Shown here: piece by piece, positions 7,984 to 14,897 of the stretch
Layout: the number at the start of each line of letters is the position of its first letter
Numbering within the stretch: the stretch's first letter is position 1
DNA from: Streptomyces longispororuber
GTDB taxonomy: Bacteria; Actinomycetota; Actinomycetes; Streptomycetales; Streptomycetaceae
Assembly (NCBI RefSeq): GCF_024448165.1
Contig: NZ_JAMOLN010000095.1
Span: forward strand, 1-36,992
Direction: 5' to 3'
DNA length: 36,992 bases
Translations under genes and position numbers: made by a program
The notes under the pieces: model-generated
Told to the model about the DNA's origin: nothing
Database searches by the model: none
The model's input: only the letters and a program-made list of their open reading frames with translations

Positions 7984-10497
7984 GTGCTCCCCGCACCCGC
8001 GGGGATGGTCCCGAGCTCGTCATCGCGGCCGACCTGTCCGACCTGTGCTCCCCGCACCCGCGGGGATGGTCCCTGAGGTACGCGCACTTCGCGCCCGACC
8101 CGAGCGTGCTCCCCGCACCCGCGGGGATGGTCCCGGCTCGAGGATCGAGGGCGGCAGCAGCCGGATGTGCTCCCCGCACCCGCGGGGATGGTCCCGTCGG
8201 TGCCGTTGTCCATACGGATGGCGTTGGGTGCTCCCCGCACCCGCGGGGATGGTCCCGAAAGCGCACGGTTGTGGAAGGGTACGACTACGTGCTCCCCGCA
8301 CCCGCGGGGATGGTCCCCGGCTCAAGTCCGGCCTCGCCCTCGGCAAGATGTGCTCCCCGCACCCGCGGGGATGGTCCCCTCGTCGAAGCGTCCCGGCCGG
8401 GCGGGGCGACGTGCTCCCCGCACCCGCGGGGATGGTCCCCCGGGTCAGATCCCGGACTCACGGTAGCGGTCGTGCTCCCCGCACCCGCGGGGATGGTCCT
8501 CTCGCGGTGTTCTTCGGCAAGCGGGCCCTGGAGTGCTCCCCGCACCCGCGGGGATGGTCCCCTGGCCATCCGTCAGATCATCCGGGACGCCATGTGCTCC
8601 CCGCACCCGCGGGGATGGTCCCTGCGGCCGCCACCAGCCACCCGTCAACACGACGTGCTCCCCGCACCCGCGGGGATGGTCCCCCGAACATCGTCAACAA
8701 GTGGGACTCCAACTGGTGCTCCCCGCACCCGCGGGGATGGTCCCAGCTAGGAACACCTGCGTTTCTGGCTGGAACCGTGCTCCCCGCACCCGCGGGGATG
8801 GTCCCCGTAGGAGGTCAGGCCGGCTACCGGATCGGGAGTGCTCCCCGCACCCGCGGGGATGGTCCCACCTATCGCCGCGTTTCGTTCGCACCCCGTGTGT
8901 GCTCCCCGCACCCGCGGGGATGGTCCCGTCCAGATCGGGCCCATCGACCAGATCATGGCGTGCTCCCCGCACCCGCGGGGATGGTCCCTTCATCCGGGTG
9001 GAGAATCCCAGCGCGGTCGGGTGCTCCCCGCACCCGCGGGGATGGTCCCGTCAGCTGCGCGACCGACGCCGCCGGCAGACTGTGCTCCCCGCACCCGCGG
9101 GGATGGTCCGTTCACGGCATGGGTGGGCGATCATGGCCGGGAGTGCTCCCCGCACCCGCGGGGATGGTCCCGGGCGCCAGAACGTCCAGATCGGGCCCAT
9201 CGAGTGCTCCCCGCACCCGCGGGGATGGTCCCTATGGCGTGAGACCGAACGGAACCCGTATCCGGTGCTCCCCGCACCCGCGGGGATGGTCCCTACCCCC
9301 GGGGGTAGCTATGGAAGGCCGAGGGGTGCTCCCCGCACCCGCGGGGATGGTCCCTCGACGCGAGCTTCCAGAGTCTGCTCAAGGCCGTGCTCCCCACACC
9401 CGCGGGGATGGTCCCTGCTCGGCCAGGAGGTCACGGTCGTGCGCTTCGTGCTCCCCGCACCCGCGGGGATGGTCCTACTTGAGGCGGTCGGCGACGTCGG
9501 CCCGGAACGTGCTCCCCGCACCCGCGGGGATGGTCCCCCAGTGTTGAAAGACTTCGGGGGGATTGGTGGGTGCTCCCCGCACCCGCGGGGATGGTCCCGT
9601 CACCGGGGGCCAGCAGTCCCGCATCATCGAGTGCTCCCCGCACCCACGGGGATGGTCCCTCGCGATCCTTTCGCTCGCAGTCGGCGCGCAAGTGCTCCCC
9701 GCACCCGCGGGGATGGTCCCACCAAGGCCTGCGGCGTCCTGCGCAACGTGAAGTGCTCCCCGCACTCGCGGGGATGGTCCCACGTGGAGGAGTTCGTGCG
9801 CGGGCGCCCGGTTGTGCTCCCCGCACCCGCGGAGATGGTCCCCGGCAGCTCGCCGACGAAACGGCCCCGGTGTCGTGCTCCCCGCACCCGCGGGGATGGT
9901 CCCTGGCCCACCTCACCCAGGCCGGGCAACTGCACGTGCTCCCCGCACCCCGCGGGGATGGTCCTTGGCGCCTCTACCAGCCCACTTGGGCCCCGTCGTG
10001 CTCCCCGCACCCGCGGGGATGGTCCCAACCCAGGTACTTCCCAAGGTCTTTCCCAAGAATGCTCCCCGCACCCGCGGGGATGGTCCCCCGGGGCCGGCCG
10101 GGCGCTTCTCCACGACGAGATGCTCCCCACACCCGCGGGGATGGTCCCGAGGAGTGGAGCCGGGACTTCTACTCCCTGGAATGCTCCCCGCACCCGCGGG
10201 GATGGTCCCGCCGCCATCGCACGCACCCTCGGCGTCGACGCGTGCTCCCCGCACCCGCGGGGATGGTCCCTGGCCGTCCCGGTTGTTGATCGTGATCGGG
10301 ACGTGCTCCCCGCACCCGCGGGGATGGTCCCGCTGTCGGAGTAGCGGCCCACTCCGGTCGGTAGTGCTCCCCGCACCCGCGGGGATGGTCCCGTTCATGC
10401 CGGGTTCGACGTCGGCCTGCTCCAGTGCTCCCCGCGCCCGCGGGGATGGTCCCAGTCTGTTCGGGACACTCGGCATGGTCGGACTGTGCTCCCCGCA
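7984..10497 (+). CRISPR. Type I-E CRISPR array, 41 full repeats plus a truncated terminal repeat, 41 spacers
   Basis: The 29-nt repeat begins GTGCTCCCCG and ends GGGGATGGTCCC, with a CCCCGC/GCGGGG stem and a four-base loop, the same layout as the E. coli I-E repeat. It recurs every 61 bp from 7984 to 10425. Spacers are 32 nt throughout. The only irregular unit is the repeat at 9936, which is 30 nt by a C insertion. The last copy at 10486 keeps only the first 12 bases. Variant repeats accumulate to the right: 9387 and 10120 (CCCCACACC), 9631 (CACCCACGG), 9753 (CACTCGCGG), 9814 (CGGAGATGG), 10425 (GCGCCCGCGG). Repeats at 10059, 10120 and 10181 start with A. The final base is T at 8472, 9448 and 9936 and G at 9082. 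Transcription should run rightwards from the leader. Confidence 0.99.
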
Positions 10498-10893
10498 GAT
10501 CGCCACTCCTCCCGACCTGACTCAACGAGCCAGCCCCTGGAGGGGGCAACTTTCCACCGTCGCTGCCGGTTCCACTCTCAGCCGACCAGAGACACGAGAC
10601 GGCAAAAGAGCAGGTATGCCAGCGCAACCCGCAATCTGCCATAGCTCGTTGACGGCTCCGGTCCCGGAGCACCGGCCCTGCCGTGCCTGGGCTCCTGGCC
10701 AGTGCGCTCAGAGCTCGATGACGCGAACTCGCGTTCACTCAGTGATCGTGTCGATGATCTCTTCCGTCCATGGCCCGCAGCGGCCAATCACCGGCGTCAC
10801 CCATGCAGTCAAGGCGAGCTGGGCAGCGGCGGAGCACGGCCGCAGCCTCCCGCGGCAGCAGCGACCGGCAAGTCAAGGTCCGTGACTTCCGGG
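10498..10893. other. Array trailer and degenerate DNA
   Basis: No intact gene is seen in these about 400 bp. On the minus strand one short frame ending at about 10737 reads ALTAWVTPVIGRCG then PWTEEIIDTITE before a stop, which looks like the tail of a real protein, but no start or longer body is in frame. Together with the remnant next door this suggests decayed genes at the trailer end of the array. Confidence 0.4.
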
Positions 10894-11031
10894 TCAAGAC
10901 AGGGTGATGGCGGTGAGGTGGCCGGCGGCCTTGGCGCGCATCAGGGCGTTGGTCCGTCCGGCCAGCCGCGAGGCATGTCCGTACAGCTCTCGCTGTCGGA
11001 CGGGGTCCAGAAACGGGTTGGGCTCGTTCAT
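10894..11031 (-). pseudogene. N-terminal remnant of a SAM-dependent methyltransferase
   Basis: A 45-codon frame starting MNEPNPFLDPVRQRELYGHA and continuing SRLAGRTNALMRAKAAG before a TGA. This resembles the N-terminal cap of Streptomyces class I methyltransferases that start NPF-DP-RQ-LY and contain a later SAM-binding Rossmann domain. No GxGxG motif follows in any frame downstream, so only the cap survives. It lies 31 bp after the P-loop gene on the same strand. The resemblance is from memory of the family, not a search; it could alternatively be a genuine small protein. Confidence 0.45.
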
Positions 11032-11062
11032 GTCGCACCCCCTGACCGGGGGCGCGGGCCGG

Positions 11063-11572
11063 TCAGGGCTGCTCGACGGCCACCTTCCGCAGCCAGCGCC
11101 GCGTCTGGCGCCGGTTGGCCAGCAGCACCACATCGGCGCCGGAGCCGAACTCCTCGATCTTCGCCATCACGCGGGGCCGCATCCTGCGCCGGTACGTGGC
11201 GACGTACTTGATCACGCCCCAGTGGATGCGGTTGTGCACACCGTTGCCCTTGTGCCCGGCCCCGTGCCGGATCTGCCGGGAGAAGATCCCGTACAGCGCC
11301 GCCACGGTCGACACGTCCATCAGGATGACCGTGTCGCAGGCTTCGAGCCGTACCTGCAGTGTCGAGTTGTAGTTGCCGTCGATCACCCATCGCGGCTGCG
11401 CGACCAACTCGCGCTGCACGTCGGTGAACCTGTCCATGGGCAGGGCGTTCCACTGGTCGTCGTAGAACGCGGCGTCCAGGTGTGTCACCGGGGCGCCGAG
11501 GATCGTGCCCAGCTCGCGGGCCACGTGGGATTTGCCGCTGCCTCCGCAGCCGACGATGGCGACCTTCTTCAC
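11063..11572 (-). CDS. P-loop NTPase of the adenylate kinase-like / topology-modulation (FlaR-like) group
   Basis: About 169 aa starting VKKVAIVGCGGSGKSHVARELG, with Walker A GCGGSGKS at residues 8-15. Then come VTHLDAAFYDDQWN, a substrate-site-like segment of this group, RWVIDGNYNSTL near residue 68, and a basic C-terminal part (YRRRMRPRVMAKIEEF). These features match small kinase-like proteins often named topology modulation proteins; the true substrate of that family is not established. GTG 11572 was chosen because it places the P-loop at the N-terminus and has GGAG four bases upstream. Longer in-frame starts (11614 or 11857) add residues with no family character. Isolated, with the methyltransferase remnant downstream. 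Confidence 0.8.
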   Translation of the reverse strand: MKKVAIVGCGGSGKSHVARELGTILGAPVTHLDAAFYDDQWNALPMDRFTDVQRELVAQPRWVIDGNYNSTLQVRLEACDTVILMDVSTVAALYGIFSRQIRHGAGHKGNGVHNRIHWGVIKYVATYRRRMRPRVMAKIEEFGSGADVVLLANRRQTRRWLRKVAVEQP

Positions 11573-11766
11573 GGTGCTCCAGCGTAGAAAGGCTCGGGTG
11601 TCCGGCAGACTCATCCTCCGGGACACGCTCGGAGGATCCGGCGTTCGGGAGCACGGTCTTACAAATGAGAGCCAGACCGGTGCGGCTAAGGCCCGGGCGC
11701 CCCGCGCCATCCCGCTTCCTCGGAAGGGCCAGGCGCGCGGCCATGGGCCGAGCGGTGGCGAGTGGG

Positions 11767-12744
11767 TCATGCGGGAGGGGGCGACGGCAGGCCCAGTGCG
11801 CGGTCCAGAGAACGGGGCCGGCCGCCGTCGGCCGCATTCCACCAGGTCTCGCCCCACGGGCCCCGTTCACGTAGGCGGGTGAGGGGGGTGCCGATGACGG
11901 GGAAGGACGGCTGCAGGGCGGCAGCCAGGTTCATCACGACCGCCGCACGGCTCAGGACACTGGCCTCGCTGCGCCCGCTCAGCACCAGCGCGACGACGGG
12001 CCGAGCCCCGTCGGCCACGGGCCAGCGGTTGCGCCACCACAGACGGCCCTGCCTGTCCCGGCGCTCCAGATACGCCTGATAGCGGCGGATCTTCTCCGCG
12101 ACCCGCTCGGGCACCATCGTGGAACGGTCGACTTCCACGAACATCAGTGGCAGATGGTGCTCGGGCGCGGTGAGGAGGAGATCGGCCTGGACCGAGCCGC
12201 GGCCCGGCTCTGCATCCGTGCCCGTCACCGGCAGTGCCACCTCGGTACTCATCGCCTCGAGGCTCCCCAGTCCGGCCGGCCGGGCCTCGAGCACGGCCCG
12301 GTCCACCGGACTCAACTGCTCCACCGCGCCCTCGGCCGGGCGGGGCTGGAGCAGGGCCAGGGCGGTGGCGTTGACGTCCAGGGCGTGTGCGGCGCCGTGC
12401 GCGGCGGCGCCCCGGGCGATCGACCCCATTTCGGCCAGCGGCCGCTCCAGCACCCCGGCGGCCGCCTCCAGACCGGCCGCCGTCAGCCCATACAGCTTCC
12501 GGCCCTGCCGGCTGCGCCCCTCGGATACCACCAGGCCGTGGTGTGCCAGGTCGAGAGCCGCGTTGCGGTGCGCTGCTGTCCGGCGGCCGCGGTGCGGATC
12601 AGGATGGCGCAACGACAGGTGCGGCCGCGTCAACTCCTGCACCTGTTCAGCCGTCACCACCTTCAACACGCCTAACACGCGCAGGACATCCTCACGCAAG
12701 GCGCCCGTCGACCCATACGGCCACAACGCGCCCTTCGAACCCAT
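11767..12744 (-). CDS. Replication-relaxation family protein
   Basis: About 325 aa. Begins MGSKGALWPYGSTGALRED then VLRVLGVLKVVTAEQVQEL, a winged-helix start characteristic of the Replic_Relax family of actinobacterial plasmids and integrative elements. Next is a basic segment (RRTAAHRNAALDLAHHGLV) and a nuclease-like second half with EPGRGSVQADLLLTAPEHH and LMFVEVDRSTM, which resembles a PD-(D/E)xK-type core (D...E-V-D), an inference. ATG 12744 is preceded by GGGGGAG six bases upstream; a GTG at 12780 in frame is possible. The family is linked with plasmid replication and relaxation, but its biochemistry is poorly known. It stands alone here, far from the conjugation genes at the right edge. 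Confidence 0.78.
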   Translation of the reverse strand: MGSKGALWPYGSTGALREDVLRVLGVLKVVTAEQVQELTRPHLSLRHPDPHRGRRTAAHRNAALDLAHHGLVVSEGRSRQGRKLYGLTAAGLEAAAGVLERPLAEMGSIARGAAAHGAAHALDVNATALALLQPRPAEGAVEQLSPVDRAVLEARPAGLGSLEAMSTEVALPVTGTDAEPGRGSVQADLLLTAPEHHLPLMFVEVDRSTMVPERVAEKIRRYQAYLERRDRQGRLWWRNRWPVADGARPVVALVLSGRSEASVLSRAAVVMNLAAALQPSFPVIGTPLTRLRERGPWGETWWNAADGGRPRSLDRALGLPSPPPA

Positions 12745-13042
12745 CCCCACTCCCCCACCCAGATCCCCGACCAGTGCCACAAGAGCACCTACCCCCTACG
12801 CACACTCCCAAGAACCTCCGCACCAACCGCAGCTGCAGAAAACTCGCGCCCAGAGAACTGCGACTGCGGGTCACCCCAGACACGGCACGACGGGCCACCA
12901 TGGGTCCCGCCGCACCCATCACGGGCCCCTCCCCCGCTGGTGGGGACGACGGATCCCGACGAACGGCACCAGTGCAAGAGTCCGTCGCGCGTCAACCATC
13001 TGCCTCCGGACACCGGGGGCCGGACCACCCACAAGGAGCGCG
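12745..13042. other. Divergent intergenic region, no gene seen
   Basis: 298 bp between the replication-relaxation gene (left) and the Nudix gene (right). It should contain both promoters. AAGGAG at 13033-13038 is the ribosome site of the Nudix gene. No repeats or clear operator were recognised. Confidence 0.4.
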
Positions 13043-13482
13043 GTGACAACGTCGCAGAAGGCCATCAGGGACAAGGCAGTGTGTTACATCATCGACGGCG
13101 AAGGATCCTGATCATCCGCCACACCGATCCAGCCCACGCCCTGGCGGGCATACAGGTACCCGCCGACGGCATCGAGCCGGGCGAGACCCCGCAGAGGGCG
13201 GCCTTGCGCGAGGCGCACCAGGAAACCGGCCTGGCCGGGTTGAAGGTCGTGCGGAGGCTGGGCGAGTTCTCCTGCGACATGATCCCGTACCGCTACGAGA
13301 TCCAGCGGTGCCACGTCTTCCACCTGGAACCGACGACGCCCACCCCGGAGCGGTGGAACTGTCACGAAGACCAGCGCGGCACGCAGCCGACGATTCCGTG
13401 GGAGTGCTCCTGGATCCCGCTGAAGGACGCGCACGTTCTTTCGGGCGGCCAGGGCTCCTCGATCGGCATGCTGTTCGATTGA
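13043..13482 (+). pseudogene. Nudix hydrolase gene with an apparent -1 frameshift
   Basis: The gene starts at GTG 13043 with AAGGAG upstream: VTTSQKAIRDKAVCYIIDGEG, the normal first strand of a Nudix fold, then hits TGA at 13109. The rest of the protein continues in the next frame from about 13105: ILIIRHTDPAHALAGIQVPA, then the Nudix box region DGIEPGETPQRAALREAHQE ending TGL, and a C-terminal half to 13482. Adding one base near 13104 would join DGEG to ILIIRH and give about 146 aa. The Nudix box is imperfect: the first glycine is Asp and the first Glu of EE is Gln, so activity may be weak even if repaired. It may be a true pseudogene, a sequencing error or, less likely, programmed frameshifting. 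Confidence 0.72.
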
Positions 13483-13501
13483 GCGGGTGCGGCTACCGTT
13501 C

Positions 13502-13527
13502 ACCCGGCACGGTGAACCGTGCCGGGT
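13502..13527. terminator. Bidirectional terminator hairpin
   Basis: A perfect 12-bp inverted repeat, ACCCGGCACGGT and its complement, separated by only GA. It sits between the convergent Nudix and secreted-protein genes. No U-tract is obvious on either side, as is common for Streptomyces terminators. Confidence 0.75.
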
Positions 13528-13571
13528 CGCCACGCACGGAGCGGAACGCAACCCGGTGTGCGGTCAGAGCG

Positions 13572-13952
13572 TTAGCAGGTGATCGACTTGGTGGGGCCGG
13601 TCCTGCTGTCGGTATTCTCCCCGTCCAGCCACACCCGCCAGGTGTAAGTACCACTGCACCCGGCCGGCAGGGAAATGTTGCCGGAGCTGTCGCCGCTGGC
13701 GTTCCAGCCGTCGTTGTTCGCGGTGAACCAGATCCCCAGGACCTTGCGCTGAATCTTGATCTCCATGTAGCCACAGCCGCTCCCGGTCCAGGCGCCGTAC
13801 CCGGTGACCTGGCCGCCGCCCGTCTTCAGCACATTGCCGGCCGTCACGCTGCAGGAGGCCGCGGCAGCCGGTGACCCTCCCGCGAGGAGGAGCCCCCCGG
13901 CCATGACACCACCGAGCACAGCGGACACCGCCCTGTTCCTGAAAGTACGCAC
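13572..13952 (-). CDS. Small secreted protein of unknown function
   Basis: 126 aa with a clear Sec signal peptide: basic start MRTFRNR, hydrophobic core AVLGGVMAGGLLLAGG, and a likely cleavage after PAAAA near residue 32. The mature part, about 94 aa, has four cysteines (SCSV, GCGY, GCSG and the C-terminal ITC), enough for two disulfides. It is rich in Gly, Thr, Ser and Trp (TANNDGWNASGDSSGN, TYTWRVWLDGENTD), suggesting a beta-sandwich. I do not recognise a specific family. It is monocistronic, ending at the shared terminator, with its promoter in the 550-bp region upstream. Small inhibitor or cell-wall-associated proteins are possibilities only. Confidence 0.75.
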   Translation of the reverse strand: MRTFRNRAVSAVLGGVMAGGLLLAGGSPAAAASCSVTAGNVLKTGGGQVTGYGAWTGSGCGYMEIKIQRKVLGIWFTANNDGWNASGDSSGNISLPAGCSGTYTWRVWLDGENTDSRTGPTKSITC

Positions 13953-14504
13953 AGTAATTCCCCCTACGGACAGTGTGGTGATCGGCAGAGAGCAAGCCGA
14001 CGTCGCAACACACGCTCCGTCGCCGAAGCTCAGGTGGCAGTCTGCAGACCTTCCGGCCCAGGGTGTACCTGCAACCTTTCAGGTTGCGTCGGACACCGTC
14101 ACCACCGGCCAGACCCAAAGGGCCTCATTCCGCATACGGATGGCTTCTGCGATCACCGTCAGGCTCACGCCCAACGACGCTTGGTTGTCCCTTCGGTACC
14201 GTCCGCACGCCCGCGGCACATGCGATCAGATAGCGGACCGGCTTCGTCATCCACGGAGTCCACATCGTGCCGCCAGCGCACACAACTGCCCTGCCGACTT
14301 CGGGATTGCTCCCACGAGCGCCCTTGACCAGTTTCACCGGGTCGGGGGCCTTCCGCTTCCTCGTTTCGGCTACTGATCTTCCCTGCAGGGATGATGTTTG
14401 CCCAGGTCAGAGTGTTGGATCCGGTTGGGCCCGGGGGTGTCGCGGGGGTTCGGGGAGCGGAATGACTCCTCGAAGGCTTCCCGTTCCGCTTGGGGAGCGG
14501 GCCG
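13953..14504. other. About 550 bp without a convincing gene
   Basis: Upstream of the secreted protein (minus strand) and downstream of the 130-aa protein gene. A 70-codon minus-strand frame at 14125-14337 has no ribosome site and no family character, so it is not called. The left part should contain the promoter of the secreted-protein gene; the right end has the terminator hairpin. Confidence 0.4.
14480..14501 (-). terminator. Probable terminator of the 654-aa/130-aa gene pair
   Basis: Arms CCCGTTCC and GGAGCGGG with a six-base loop, pairing over eight positions with one G-U. It begins directly after the stop codon of the 130-aa protein gene. Confidence 0.45.
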
Positions 14505-14897
14505 TCAGCCGTGCAGGGCGGCCACCGCGGTGGAGAGCGCCTGCACGATGGTCACGACGGATGCCACCGCGCCGACGGCCAGGCCGAGGTCTTCGAGGTT
14601 CTCCGTCATTCGGCGTTGATCAGGGTTCGTGCTGTCGAGTTCCTCGCCGATGCGAGCGGCTGTCCGTCGGGCAAGGTCGGGGCTACTGAGTTCTGCGGTG
14701 TGCTCGTCCAGCGCGGCGGTCAGCTCGGCCAGTTTCGCTTGGGCCGTGGCCAGGTGGTGGTCGATGTCATGAGAAGTACCGCCGACATGGACTTGCCGTT
14801 GGTCTCTGCCGACCCGCCCGGTGTTGATCTGGTTGCCACTACCGGTGACGTGTACGCCGCCCGGGTCCGGCCGTCCTCGCCAGTTGCCCATGGTCAT
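14505..14897 (-). CDS. 130-aa protein with N-terminal NQxNTGxVxxDQ motif and hydrophobic C-terminal helix
   Basis: No known family is recognised with certainty. Residues 13-40 form a Gly/Gln/Asn-rich stretch with motif NQINTGRVGRDQ (22-33) followed by RQVHVGG. Residues 44-98 look like a helical pair (HHLATAQAKLAELTAALDEH, then RIGEELDSTNPDQRRM). Residues 103-128 are hydrophobic (DLGLAVGAVASVVTIVQAL), either a membrane or amphipathic helix. The motif closely matches the C-terminus of the protein encoded just upstream. The start ATG overlaps that gene's stop (ATGA), so the two are co-translated. Shared short beta-prone motifs in neighbouring proteins recall bacterial amyloid-signalling pairs, but this is an inference. 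An alternative start is two codons downstream. Confidence 0.72.
   Translation of the reverse strand: MTMGNWRGRPDPGGVHVTGSGNQINTGRVGRDQRQVHVGGTSHDIDHHLATAQAKLAELTAALDEHTAELSSPDLARRTAARIGEELDSTNPDQRRMTENLEDLGLAVGAVASVVTIVQALSTAVAALHG

Noticed and set aside
7984..10497. Self-targeting spacers against genes in this window
   Set aside because: No spacer was seen to match another part of the window by eye, but the check was not exhaustive, so no claim is made.
7797..10885. Several long open frames across the CRISPR array with repeated PAPAGMVP, SPHPRGWS or APRTRGDGP units
   Set aside because: They are translations of the 61-bp repeat-spacer unit in three frames; 61 = 3x20+1, so each frame cycles through all three patterns. 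Not proteins.
14125..14337. 70-codon minus-strand frame upstream of the secreted protein
   Set aside because: No ribosome site, no family character and no coupling to a neighbour.
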